Source: Chara braunii (lineage: Eukaryota; Streptophyta; Charophyceae; Charales; Characeae). Taken from it: DNA of 64,000 nt. The notes below the pieces were generated by a model, which saw only the letters and a program-made list of their open reading frames with translations, had not been told where the DNA came from and made no database searches. A program made the translations under genes and the position numbers. The stretch's first letter is position 1. The number at the start of each line of letters is the position of its first letter. The stretch covers positions 4,404,119 to 4,468,118 of the forward strand of contig BFEA01000045.1 in NCBI GenBank assembly GCA_003427395.1, in the 5' to 3' direction. This document shows, one piece after another, positions 41,596 through 52,759 of the stretch.

Positions 41596-44500
41596 TGTGA
41601 CTGGTGAGTCCGGAATAACTTCCCATCATTCGAGAGACTGAATATGGACGAATTGTGCACAACAGAGAAATCTGGAGTGAGGCGGCAGGAGAGAGAAAAG
41701 ACAAAGGATTAGGCCGCAGGAGGGAGTGATGTCCTGGGTGAAAACCACAGGAGGAGAAAACCAGCAACGGCACGAGAATAAGCGCAGGAGCAGGGGCATA
41801 TAAGAAGTAGCATGAGGCCGGGAGGGCCGTTGGAATGCAATAAAGATTAAGCCCAACGGGTCCTTGAACCGGCGAACGCAGCACGGCAGCGACAAAGGAA
41901 TGAGGGAATCGAGAGATGGACAGCCCGAAGGCCGTGAGAAGTGGGAGGACGAGGGCCCAACATGGGGGCTACCTACGGGAGCCTCGGGTTGGAGGCCCCG
42001 CGACCAAAGGAAGCGGCGCGCACAAGGCGCAAGAAAAGACAAGGGAGAGGGGTCACCATGGGGCGACAAAACGCCCAAGGGACGTGGGACACCTCGGGGG
42101 AAGGCACCCGGGGCCACATGGGACTAAGTAAAAATAATGGCATCCGGGGCGAAAGGTGTCGGGGACCACCCTCGAGACTAAGTGTTAGGCACCACCGGCG
42201 GGACTAAGCGTCGGGAACCACCGCCGGGACTAAGTGTCGGGGACCACCGGCGGGACTAAGTGTCGGGGACCACCGACGGGACAAGTGGCGGGGACATGTG
42301 AAAGTCCCAAGAAGAAACGGCGGCACCGCATGAGGGAAAATAATAAAGGCAAGGTGCACCGTCAAGATCGAGATCTTGACGGCCAAGAATATTAGCACCA
42401 CTAGTGCAAGCACTTGGGGTAGCAAGCGGGAAGGCAAAAAGGAAAAGAAAAAGTAAAGAAACTTGAAATGGAGGCATGGGAGCAATCCGAAAAATCTCGG
42501 ATCAGCCTCCCTCAAGAAAATGGAGTCAAACGAGACCCCATGTGAAAAATAGCCCTACGGGAAAAAATCGGAGGAGGGGCCACTATGGGAGGAAAAATGG
42601 AAGTAAAGGGAGGCTCCCATGGCCATGAGAAGGCCAGCATTGCAGTCCGAGATATAACGGACTTCACCTTGGGCATAGAAAAGGCCAAAACTAAGAGGGA
42701 GGGGCTAGAATAGGGCCTTAAAGGCCACTTGACACTTGGCATGCTAGAAAAAAAAAAGATAGAAAAGAAAAGAAAATGTAGGAGAATAAGACAAGAAGAG
42801 TGAGAGGGAGTGAGTGAGTTGGCCGTCAGTAGGGATTGCCACAAGTAGGGACTGGCAGGTCCCTACTGTCCAAGAAAGGAGGAAAAGAAAAGAAGAGAAA
42901 AGAGAAAAAAAAAGAAAAGGGAAAAGGGCCTTAACGGCTAGTTGACACTTGGCATGCTAGAAAAAGAAAAGAAAAGAGAAAAGAGAAAAGAAAAGAAAAA
43001 GAAACGAAGAAAAGGCCTTAACGGTAAAAAACGGCCACCTGGGGAGATTCATCCGTGACTAGATTCATTCTGGGATATAGCGGTTACAAAGGACTTTGAT
43101 TTTCTTTGATTTTTGCAGAGAAAATCAAAGAAAATCAAGGCTCCATGCAACCGGAATAAAACGGATTACATGCATGAGGAAAAACACATGTTTTAGGTGC
43201 ATCCGGAGTCAAAATCAGGTCCGGATGCACTTGGGAATTGGCCGTTTCTTTTTCTTCTAAGTAGGGGCTAGTTGTGGGGCATTGGGGCTAGGAAATTGGC
43301 CCCTATTGCAGTCCGAGTTGCAACGGACTGCATGGGGGAGGAAAAACACATGTTCTAGGTGCATCCAGAGCCAATATTGAGCCCGGATGCACTTAGAAAT
43401 TTAACGGTTCATTTTCTTTTAGCATGGGGCAAGTTGTGGAGCTGTGGGTCTAGAAAAATCGCCATGACTGCAGTCCGAGAAATAATGGACTGCATGGGGA
43501 TGCCTAGGCTAATGGAAAATAAGCCACGACAAACCCAAAATGCTAGAAAGGAGCAATTTCGGTATGGGAGACGGTAAACGGCAACCGTGCGATGAGATCT
43601 CAAGGCCTAGAAAAATCGGCACACATGTTAAGATGATGGGACCGCCAAGGGCAAAGAGCCCCCAAAAATAAAAAAATGGGACACCATCCGAAACGTTGTC
43701 GGGGACCAAGTGGGTCCAAATGATAAAAGTCGGAAAACGGGATGCGCGCCTGTGGGATCGCCGACGGAACAAAAAAATGGAACTAGTATGGAGGAACCAT
43801 GAGCAAGCACAAGGAATATTTGTGTAAGCAAACGACATCGTCGAGATCAAGGATCTAGACGGTGGAAAATATTAGCACCACTAGTGCAAGCACTAGTGGG
43901 GGCAAGTGGGAGAGCCATGGGAGAAAAGAAAGCAAAATAATGATATTTTTGGGAGGGCTGCCTTGCAATCCGAGATATCTCGGACTAGCTAGGCATGAGA
44001 AAAGAGAGCCTTAAGAGGCTCAACATAAGAAAAAGACTGTCCGTAGAAAATGATCTCCTTATCCTTCATCTTCTTCTTCTCCTCCCTCCTCTTCTTCATC
44101 TTCTTCTTCTTATTGGGATATTCAAACTCTTGTTTTTCATTCACACACTAGTAGGTAGTGCTCCGATTCATCTATGGATGATCTCATGTTGGTTACTTGT
44201 GATTTAGGCTACTCAAACTCTTGTTTTTCATTCACATACTAGTAGGTAGTGCTCCAATTCATCTATGGATGATCTCATGTTGATTACTTGTGATTTAGGC
44301 TACTCAAACTCTTGCTTTTCATTCACACACTAGTAGGTAGTGCTCCGATTCATCTATGGATGATCTCATGTTGATTACTTGTGATTTGGGGTACTCGTAC
44401 TCTTGTTCTTCACTGACATACTAGTAGGAGATCTTCCAATTCTTCCATGGATGATCTCTTGCTCAAATCTTGTGAGATAGCTTAGTGCAACTCTTGTTTT

Positions 44501-44612
44501 TCATTCACACACTAGTAGGTAGTGCTCCGATTCATCTATGGATGATCTCATGTTGGTTACTTGTGATTTGGGCTACTCAAACTCTTGTTTTTCATTAACA
44601 CACTAGTAGGTA
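41596..44612 (+). repeat. 3' LTR of element B (internally deleted, 3'-truncated)
   Basis: Starts TGTGACTGGTGAGTCC and is collinear with LTR A to about 7515 (TATA at 41799, AATAAA at 41839, 26-bp array 42156-42290, hairpin modules at 42360 and 43842, 18-bp inverted repeat at 43098). At about 44058 it jumps to a short CTT/TCC tract and the 91-bp array. A chromovirus cuts the LTR at 44612. Confidence 0.75.
44115..44612 (+). repeat. 91-bp tandem array in 3' LTR B
   Basis: Five to six units; CTAGTAGG recurs at 44148, 44239, 44330, 44421, 44512 and 44602, i.e. a 90-91 bp period. The array ends exactly where RT coding sequence of the next element begins. Confidence 0.9.
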
Positions 44613-45286
44613 TTGACAGAGAAGGGATGGATTCGGCCTAGTACTTCCCCTTACGGATCACTCGTACTATTTGTACCGAAGAAGGGGGGTACTTTGAGGA
44701 TGTGTATTGACAATAGAGGCCTCAATGCCATCACAGTGAAAAACGCAGAGCCTCTTCCTCGCATAGACGACCTATTGGATAGACTTGAAATCCGGATATC
44801 ATCAGATCGCAATAAGACCTGAGGATCAACACAAGATAACTTTTTAGACTAGATATGGTCTGTATGAGTTTGTTGTGATGCCTTTTGGTCTTTGCAATGC
44901 GCCGGGTACATTCCAGCACGCTATGAATCGGGTCTTCCATGACCATTTAGATAAGTTTGTCGTAGTCTATCTAGACGACATTCTGATCTTTAGTAAGTCT
45001 GTCGAGGAGCACGCAAAGCATGTTCAGACAGTTCAAGTATAAGGTCAACTTGGAGAAGTGCGAATTCGGTCGCACTAAGATACTATACTTGGGTCATGAA
45101 GTATCCGCGGAGGGGATTAGGCCGGAAGATGCAAAGGTGGCTAGTATTCGAGACTGGCCACAACCTCAGACTGTCACTGAGGTCAGATCATTCTTNGGAA
45201 TGTGCGGCTACTATAGGAACTTCGTAAAGAACTATTCTACAGTCGCCTCTCCTTTGACTGATCTAACTCGACTTGACACCCTGTGA
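44613..45286 (+). pseudogene. pol: Chromovirus RT, 5'-truncated
   Basis: Begins within RT at [14 protein letters not shown], followed by [15 protein letters not shown] and [20 protein letters not shown]. At 44778-44784 about ten codons before motif A are missing and the frame shifts. In the other frame come [19 protein letters not shown], a TAG, then [15 protein letters not shown], the catalytic YLDD at 44968-44979, and KCEFGRTKILYLGHEVSAEG up to 45286. An unresolved base lies at 45196. No gag or protease upstream; the coding sequence starts at the junction with the giant LTR. Confidence 0.8.
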
Positions 45287-45322
45287 GATTGGAGTGATGA
45301 GTGCGAGGGTGCTTTCAGGAGA

Positions 45323-47077
45323 TTGAAGCATGCACTCATGAATCATGAGGTCCTCATGGTTCTCGATCCTCAGAAGCCATTCATAGTGACTACTGACGCA
45401 AGCGAATACGGCATTGGCGCAGTGCTGGCTCAGCAGGATGGGAAAAAGTTGAGACCGATTGAGTACATGAGCAAGAAGATGCCATCGAAGAAGTTGGCAA
45501 AGTCCACCTATGAAAGGGAACTCTATGCTCTATACAAGGCACTTGTCCATTGGAGACACTTCCTATTGGGAAGGTTCTTCTACTTGAGGACTGATCATCA
45601 GACCCTCAAATGGATCAAGACTCAACCGGCTCTTTCTGACGCACTCAAGCGATGGATTGAGGTCATAGATCAATATGACTTCAAGCTTGAGTATCTGAAG
45701 GGAGAGTACAACAAGGTTGCAGATGCGCTATCACGTAGGGTAGACTACCTAGGTGCGCCAATTTCTGACTTTGGTGTATCTGATGAAGTAACTCAATCGT
45801 TGGTGGGAGCCTATCAGGAAGACCCTGTCACGATGGACATCATTAGCAAACTTCAGGCAAAAGACAAGGCCACAAAGAGTGAGTTTGTAATGGTGGACGG
45901 GCTTCTCTATCTTGATAAGGCCGGAATAAAAAGGTTAGTAATTCCATCTAGTGAATGTTTGCGTAGTTTGTTTCTAGGAGAATGCCACGACGCAACCGGA
46001 CACTTTGGCTACAAGAAGATGAGTGCTAATCTAGTACAACGATTTTGGTGGCCTGGAATGTTAGATGATGCGAAAACGTACGTAGAGACCTGTCAGGTCT
46101 GTCAGCGGGACAAGCCGCGAACTCCAGCACCGCTTGGGTTGTTAATGCCTTTACCTATTCCCGCTGGTCCAGGACAGAGTGTCTCCATGGATTTTATGGA
46201 CACCCTAGTGACCAGCAAGAGTGGCAAGAGGCACATACTCGTCATCATCGATTGATTCACTAAGTACGCTAGACTAGTTGCAATGCCAGAGACCGCAAGG
46301 ACTGACCATATCATCAAGTTGTTCAAGGACAACTGGGTGCGTGACTTTGGCTTACCAAAGACCATCGTTAGTGACAGAGATGTCCGCTTCACAAGTGAGC
46401 TATGGAAGAAGACTGTTGAACAGATGGGCAGTCAACTTCAGATGACTTCAGGGAATCATCCCGAAGCGAACGGACAAGCCAAACAAACGAACAGAGTTGT
46501 ACAACACTTGTTGAGGCATTACATCAAGCATAGCCAGGATGACGGGGATGAGCAGTTGCCTCTCATCGCCAGCTTGTACAACAATGTTGTACACAACAGT
46601 ACCGGCATTAGTCCTAATCAGCTGCACTTGGGATGGAAGCCTAGATCAGCCCTAGACTTCCTCCTACCCGAAAACCGACCCGCTGCAACTCCAGGCACAC
46701 TCGAGTATGGTGTGCAATATGGGAAGTTGTTGCAAGAAGCTGTCGAGCATATGAAGAAAGCTCAGCAAGCAATGATTGCTTCTGAGAATCAATATCGTAG
46801 ACAGTCCTCATTTCAGGTAGGGGAACGTGTCTGGGTCAAGGCTAGTGAGCTAGGACAGGAATTCGGAATCTCTCGTAAACTAATGCCGCAGTATTTTGGT
46901 CCTTGGGAAGTCCTGGATATATTGGGGGATGAGATGGATGGTCCCACATATGTCATCCGTGTCCCTAACACCTACGCACTTATGTTGTCTTTCATGCCTG
47001 AAAGCTTGCACCTTTCGCTGAGACGCAATTCCCTTCAAGGAGATCGATGCTGCCCCCAACCATGGATGGTCAAGTAG
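45323..47077 (+). pseudogene. pol: Chromovirus RNase H and integrase
   Basis: RNase H: FIVTTDASEYGIG, STYERELYAL, RTDHQTLKW and YNKVADALSRR supply the conserved acidic residues. Integrase finger: ECHDATGHFGYKKM to ETCQVCQRDK (H-H-C-C pattern). Integrase core: SMDFMDTLVTS, IVSDRDVRFTSELW and GNHPEANGQA give the D, D, E triad. TGA at 46253-46255 interrupts it (CGA expected in IDRFTKYA). The C-terminal part reads GERVWVKASELGQEFGISRK and MPQYFGPWEVLDILG, then leaves the frame before 47077. Closely related to the minus-strand element at 56.8-62.5 kb. Confidence 0.85.
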
Positions 47078-47295
47078 ACATCGACGACATCCTGGATCAC
47101 AGGGACATGACTGTTCCAAAGCCGCTGGGCCGAGGAAGACCTCCCAAGCCCAAGAGAGAGTACCGCGTCTGATTCAGGCATCATACCAATCCAAAAGAAG
47201 ATCGTTGGTTCACCAGGGAGGAACTGATTGACACAGCTCCTCAGGTGGTGGCAGAATACGAGAGAAAGCTGAAAGGGAAGGCACCTGCGAAGTAA
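47068..47295 (+). pseudogene. Chromodomain at integrase C-terminus
   Basis: In another frame: VDIDDILDHRDMTVPKPLGR, GRPPKPKREYRV, TGA at 47170-47172, FRHHTNPKEDRWFTREEL and TAPQVVAEYERKLKG. This is the E/D-x-I-x-x-H-R, R-G-R-P, Y-x-V-x-F/W-x-x...W-x-x-x-E-x-L, A-P-x-V-V-x-E-Y-E pattern of chromovirus chromodomains, which in known elements guide integration to modified chromatin. The TGA replaces CGA seen in the sister copy at 57.0 kb (Arg). Confidence 0.75.
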
Positions 47296-47332
47296 GCATC
47301 TCAGCGGACTTTCGAAGCTAAGGGGGATGGAA

Positions 47333-48366
47333 TGGGAGGATTGAGCCCTCAAGAAGGGGCCTTGCCATGATGTACATGTTCTGGGCTAAGGCCCCAGCAA
47401 GCCTAATGCCCGCCCTAAGTGAAGGCGGGCCAGCAAATCAACAAGAGCCCTCTGTGCAAACATTTGACGAAGTGGGGTCCATACAGTTGCAGCACGTCAG
47501 TTGGTTGGAGTGCACGGATTTCTGCAAATACAAAAATCCCAGGGCCTTTGCAGTTGGTTAGGCCCTGGGCACATAAACGTGAGCCGGCATTGCACACTGG
47601 AAATGGAGGCCGAAAATGCCAATGGAAAATCGGTCCACTACCTGAATCTGGACGCAGGCCTGGATGAAAGAGGCACAATTGTACTGCGCAGGGCCCCAAG
47701 TGCATTGGGCCTGGGTACAGGTACTAGGGCCCAGGCGGAGGCTCAAGGGAGGCCGCCCACACGCAACACTGGCATATAGGCAGAAAGGGCGAGTGGGCTG
47801 GGATCTTGGCCAATGCGGGCATTGCCGGCACGCTGCGCAAATGTGAGTTGCTGCGCTGCTGCGCTACGCTAGGAGGAGGTGCAAGGCAGGCAGGCGCTAG
47901 GCGGTAGGGCGCTGCTTGTGCACAGGGCGCTGGCGGCCTGCCTGAGGGCACAGGGGAGGTGAGGGCGAAGGTGGTTCTTCGGAGGTGAAGGGCGCTGTGT
48001 GGGATAACAAGGGAAAGTGTGGGTAAAGGAGGAGACGTACCTGGTGGAGGTGGAGGCCGACATTGGTGTTAACATCATCACTCTCTGGTCGTCAAGCTGT
48101 CTGGTTGCTTTCATTGCTGTAGTTGTAGGCTTAGTCTGTAGAGTAGATAGGGCGCCTGACGCCATTCACAAGAGAGAGCCACATTGGGTTATGCTGTTGG
48201 CGTTGCCCTGTTGGGCTTGGATATGACTCACGATTCTTCTGTATCATTCTCAAATGGATGGTTACTCGGTTGCATTGTGCTATATGCTCTGGCTTTGACT
48301 ACTTGGACTTCAGTGTGATTTTGCAATCTGGATTTTTGTACTTCGTACATATTCATGTTCCTTGCA
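47333..48366 (+). repeat. 3' LTR of + strand chromovirus
   Basis: A purine tract AAGGGGGATGGAA (47320-47332) is followed by TGGGAGGATTG. The end is TTCCTTGCA at 48366. Start and end match those of the minus-strand LTR at 55928-56819 (TGCGAGG...TTCCTTGCA), and CGCCCTAAGTGAAGGC is shared inside. About 1,030 bp. ORFs inside (such as 47419-47667) are overlapping frames of GC-rich LTR and not genes. Confidence 0.7.
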
Positions 48367-48744
48367 CAGGGCTAAAGCCTTTTAGGTTGAGCATTGAGGG
48401 TGAACTGGAGCTGAGCCGTAAACTGACGAATCGACAACCGACCTGTTATCAGTGATAACAGAAGATGATCCTTGTAGGATCAAGCTGAATCTAGCCCAAA
48501 TCCTGAATCAAACGATCAAGAGGACTTGTAACACAAGACAGGTCAATCCCCAAACTAAACCTATAAGTCCATGGAGAATAATCTCCATATCGCGATCTCA
48601 CTCAAAATCCTCCTAATCAATTATGTATGAATCTACCACTAAGCAAGTCCCCAAAAAAAAAAGTAGACCCTGGTAGAGTCTCCTCTGTATAGAGTGGATT
48701 GCCAGAATCGCCACCTGTCAAAATATAATCTAACTCCTTTAAAC
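48367..48744 (+). other. Hairpin-rich stretch
   Basis: No ORF. Perfect short stems follow each other: CTGTTATCA-G-TGATAACAG (48443-48461), GATCCT-TGT-AGGATC (48467-48481), CTTGT-AAC-ACAAG (48525-48537) and ATGGAGA-ATAA-TCTCCAT (48571-48588). Confidence 0.6.
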
Positions 48745-49250
48745 TAAGAAAATTTAGGTAGCGCTTCCCGTAGGGAAAGTGCCTTTCCAAATTTTATAAT
48801 AAGTATTAATAACTCAAATATCAAAACAAACACAATCTATAACTCTGTAAAGTCAAAATTTGTCTAACTCCCTGAATTAGCAAAAAATTGGGCAGTACTT
48901 CCTTTAGAAAGGTAGACTTTCTAGATTTATACTAAGTCAGATATGAATTCAGAAACAAGATCCGAGTTCAACTAAGACAAAATTTAACTAATTCCTTAGT
49001 TTTGTAAAAATTTCGGCAACACTCCCTTTGGAAAAGTGCTAAATCCAAGATTTCTACAAAGCTAAGTTCAGAATCTAAAGTGATTTTGGGGAGCACTTCC
49101 TTTAGGAAGGGAGGTTTTCCATATTTTTACTAAACCAAAAAGTCAGAAAAATTAGATCATGAAAAAAACAAAATCTGACTAACTCGTTGGTTTTGTAGAC
49201 ATTTCGGCAACGCTTCCCGTAGAGAAAGTGGCTTACCAAGATTTATACAA
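48745..49250 (+). repeat. Array of five related long hairpins
   Basis: Five diverged units at roughly 48750, 48885, 49008, 49083 and 49200. Consensus: an outer arm like AAATTTCGG, an inner stem like CACTTCC...GGAAGTG, and an outer arm like CCAAGATTT. The first is the most complete (AAAATTT pairs with AAATTTT, and GCGCTTCCC pairs with GGGAAAGTGC around GTA). Units are preceded by CTAACTCC-type sequence. AT-rich, non-coding. Confidence 0.65.
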
Positions 49251-49540
49251 GACCAAGTATAATAAAAACTCCTTGAAAATGCAGAAATCGACCTAAGTAA
49301 AAAAACTTAGCTCAGAAAATGTAGGAATTGAAACTAACTCCTATGACTCTAGCACGTGGCGAGCAACTAAAGCAACTACCTATGAAACGGAAACTCAAAC
49401 TAAGTAGTAGCCTCACTCAGTCACATGCAGGCCAAACCACAAAGGTAAGTACTCTCATCATCCCAAAGTCAACTTATCAAACAATAGTTCATAATCTCAC
49501 AATGATTTATCCCTTTTTACCCAGCTTACATAGGGCATAA
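49251..49540. other. AT-rich spacer
   Basis: No gene, and no hairpin of either neighbouring family. Confidence 0.4.
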
Positions 49541-50265
49541 AGCTAGACCACCCAAACTTATGGAACATGTCTAGCTCAACCATGAAGTATACACAAACAC
49601 AGGGCACAACAACTTTTCTCTTCTTTGAGCATAAGACTAGGCCACCCTAGTCGCCCTGAAATGTTTAAATATCCCAACTGCATATAATTGTTTGCTCTTA
49701 ATCTTTTGAGGTAGCATATAACTGAACCGATCATCTTCAGCTCAAGATTCAGTCTGCCCCTTCGTACCACAATTTTATTCTTAATTAGTACTCTCTTCAG
49801 TTGATGATAAGCTATAGTCAGACCACCCAAACTTATGGAACCCTGTCTGACTAACGTGTTCATAAGTAATATAGTAATAAAGTATAGTCAAGTTATAGCC
49901 TTCTGGTTCCAGCATGTGCGAGGCGTTGGACCAAGACCACCCAAACTTATGGAACATGTCTTGGTGCTCAGCCTGGTCCATTTTCTCTCAAAACCAAAGC
50001 AGGAAGAGGCTGAGTCACCCAAACTTACGGAACATGCTCAGACGACCTCGTTCAGAAGCTAAAGAAACTGAAAAAAACCAAAATAAACAAGGCGACCAAG
50101 CCACCCAAACTTATGGACCATGCTTGGTCCCTGAAAAGTCGTTCACATTCATCCCTCACAAGTCAGAGCAACCAGACCACCCAAACTTATGGAACATGTC
50201 CGGCTCTCCAGGCAATTCAAGATAAAGATAGCAATGGGTCTTCCCAAACTTATGGAACTGGCCCA
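49541..50265 (+). repeat. Array of seven hairpins, constant loop and variable stems
   Basis: Loop CACCCAAACTTATGGAACAT or a close variant is at 49549, 49824, 49938, 50016, 50102, 50178 and 50241. Flanking arms: AGCTAGAC/GTCTAGCT, AGTCAGAC/GTCTGACT, ACCAAGAC/GTCTTGGT, CTGAGT/GCTCAG, GACCAAGC/GCTTGGTC, an imperfect CCAGAC/GTCCGG extended by AGAG/CTCT, and TGGGTC/GGCCCA. Four stems are perfect over 8 bp, and two (CTGAGT/GCTCAG, TGGGTC/GGCCCA) pair over 6 bp with one G-U. A possible eighth, loop-deleted relative lies at 49635-49652. No ORF across the array shows protein features. Confidence 0.8.
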
Positions 50266-51840
50266 GCCTTTGGTTGACCCGGTCAGACACATGCAATACC
50301 GCGTTTCTCCCATCCTTCCCCCCAGATGCAATCCCACAATCTGCTTTCAGTTAAACAGTAAAACCGAAACTGATATTGCACATACATTCCTTCCTTTAGT
50401 CTGGTTATGTCTTGAAAATCAAACATAAAAGTAAAGGAGCATGCAATATATCAAGTCAAAGTATAAAAAGGAATATAGATAGGGGCTATAACTGGGTTTA
50501 TAGAGGGGAAGTAATGATTACCTCTTAGTTCCCTGCCTCCAGAACTCCTCCCGAATTCTGGCAGAGCTCCCGCAATCGGTGGGTTGACTCCCCACAGAGT
50601 CTTGCTGCGGTCCTACGGGTTGCAATCCTGCCTGTCGCCTTCCTCTCAGAACCGGATTAGACTTAGATTTTAGAAAGGCAGAATAAGGGGTCTAAGACTC
50701 TCGAGATACAAGAGGGGGACAACTCAACTCTCTGGAGAGGGCCTCGATGCCTTGAATCACCTGAGGGCCCCGCAATGGTGGCCAGGCTGCAGCAGCTTGA
50801 TCAAATTTTGAAGTCAACTACTGAATTCAACTCCCAGAGGACCTTCTGAATCGTCGCAACAGCCCCTTTCACTCCTATAAGTCCCAGCACCTCTCCTTAT
50901 ACCAATCGTCGCTACACAGCAGCCAACACCAGTCTGCAGCAGCCAGCAGGACGCTCTCGATGAACAACGCCCGCTCCACTACTGTGTCTCCCACTCGCAG
51001 TTTCGCCCTGCGGGCTAATCTTCTTATCCCATGACCTTGCGTCCCACTATTCTCATAATGGTAGATAAGCAACACACCGTTTGGAGTTCAATAATGTGCA
51101 ACGTGCGCCAGGCACTAGCACGATGCCATTCAGCAGACTGCGCGATCAACACGTGGCAAGTGCGCCCTGTAAGCGCAGCCTCCTTACACCGTGGAGCGCT
51201 ACAGTTCATCTGCTTGAAACCGCAGTAGTAGCCCCCAGTAACAACACAGGCTCCTTGCCCCACAGTCGCACAACATCCCTTCACCACTGCAGATGTGCAT
51301 TATCCAAGTAGGTGACAACAGCCACTGACGCAACCACGGATTCTCCTCACACAACCCTCCTCAAAAAGTACTCGTAGGTGCCCTCATACCTGACCAATTC
51401 CTCCAATCACGTCCACTTCGTCCACAAAAACTGGCATGCACCGGCCAAACACCCCCACGTCGACTAGCCTACCAAAGGTCGTCGAGCATCTCTGAGATGT
51501 AACACGAACTCCCAAGACCCGACAAGATCTGGCTCCCCAGGTTCACATGCGGAATCCTTCTTTCGAAGATCAATTCCAGTGGCAGGGCCCGAGCGGACCA
51601 GAGCTCAACACATTTGCTGCCACCTGCTCACTTAGTCGGCCGTAAGCAGCACTTCGTCGCTCTTCTCCTCCCACCGGTCTCTCCTCCCTTCGCTGTTGTC
51701 CGTTTCCAGCCTCAAAACACGCCAGAGGGAACTACTCCGACGATCTGAGGATGGTCATACAACCACCGTGTTCTTCTTTTTGTACAAATGCACCTGGTCA
51801 TGAGATTGGCCAGGTTACTGCAATGAAAATCATCTCCAAT
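50266..51840. other. Gene-free stretch
   Basis: No recognisable gene or large repeat. A few short stems occur (GACTC-CCCACA-GAGTC at about 50586-50601). ORFs are short and without features on either strand. Confidence 0.5.
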
Positions 51841-51865
51841 ACCTTGATCTCGGCGAGCGGCTTAC

Positions 51866-52084
51866 CGATTTCGGAGTATCAAGATCGCTACGAAGAACAT
51901 GCACGCCCCGTGCGATAACCGCGGTGAAGATCAGCACCACGGAGAGTGCTGCCGCTGTAAGCCCAACGACAATCGAGAGGCTACTCTCCCCTATAGAACG
52001 AGCCAAATCGAAATGAACCTTCCGCTCGAACATGGGTAGATGCATTAGCCCGTCATCAACCGATCGTCCAAAACATCGAACCAC
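51866..52084 (-). CDS. Possible host exon with one membrane span
   Basis: Minus-strand ORF MVRCFGRSVDDGLMHLP to ARSIGESSLS, followed by a strongly hydrophobic stretch of about 25 residues (IVVGLTAAALSVVLIFTAVIA) and a basic juxtamembrane part RGVHVLRSDLDTPKS. The coding frame then meets a good donor site (TCG/GTAAGC at about 51865). Such a layout resembles the membrane-span exon of a type I protein, but nothing identifies the family. The ATG at 52084 may be internal to a larger exon. Confidence 0.3.
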
Positions 52085-52099
52085 CAGCCAAACTGATGT

Positions 52100-52759
52100 T
52101 CCTATCCATCTCGCGACGACCTGGAACCTCCAGACTGTATCTTCACTCTATCAAGACCGGTCGAAGCAAATAAGACTTGCCCGTTTTTCCCTTCCTGCCA
52201 TATCTTGCTCTCCGCTACCTCCGTGCAACGTCCTTCCTTACTAACTTCCTATCTACCAATCTATCACTTAGACTAGCCCTTTCAATGGATTCGCCCTCTT
52301 CAGAGACCTCAGACTCGGCTCTTAGCTCGCCCGAATCCGTTGGTGTTTGGGTGCGCTATGCACTTTCCTCCCGTCGCTTTCTCTTCTTGGCGTCCACCAT
52401 AGCTTCGGCGCACCACTTGTTCTACTCACCTCCTAATCCACTAACTTTCGCACTAATCTAACCTTACTAATGAGGTCGCCCTACCTTGAACCTTCAGAAC
52501 CGACTCTTGGTTCGCCCGATACCATCAAGGATCGAGCAAACTAAGGGATTTCTGGCCCGCCATACTCACTGCTTCGCCACCACCATTTGCGAATGGATCC
52601 GGCGCAAATCACATCCGGGTGCATCCCCCTTTTTCTGCGCCCGATCCTCTTCTCGGTCCGCTAGCTCCTCCTCGATACCCTCACCCACTATATCTTCTTC
52701 TCGGTCCGCTAGGTCGCTGTCTGAGTACTATCCCAGACCCTGCAATCGGGTGCCGACTA
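52100..52759. other. Gene-free stretch
   Basis: CT-rich sequence (on +). No gene recognised; it ends where minus-strand protease homology begins. Confidence 0.4.

Noticed and set aside
47390-47780. ORFs of 64-96 codons after the chromodomain
   Set aside because: They overlap each other on both strands within the 3' LTR and show no protein features.
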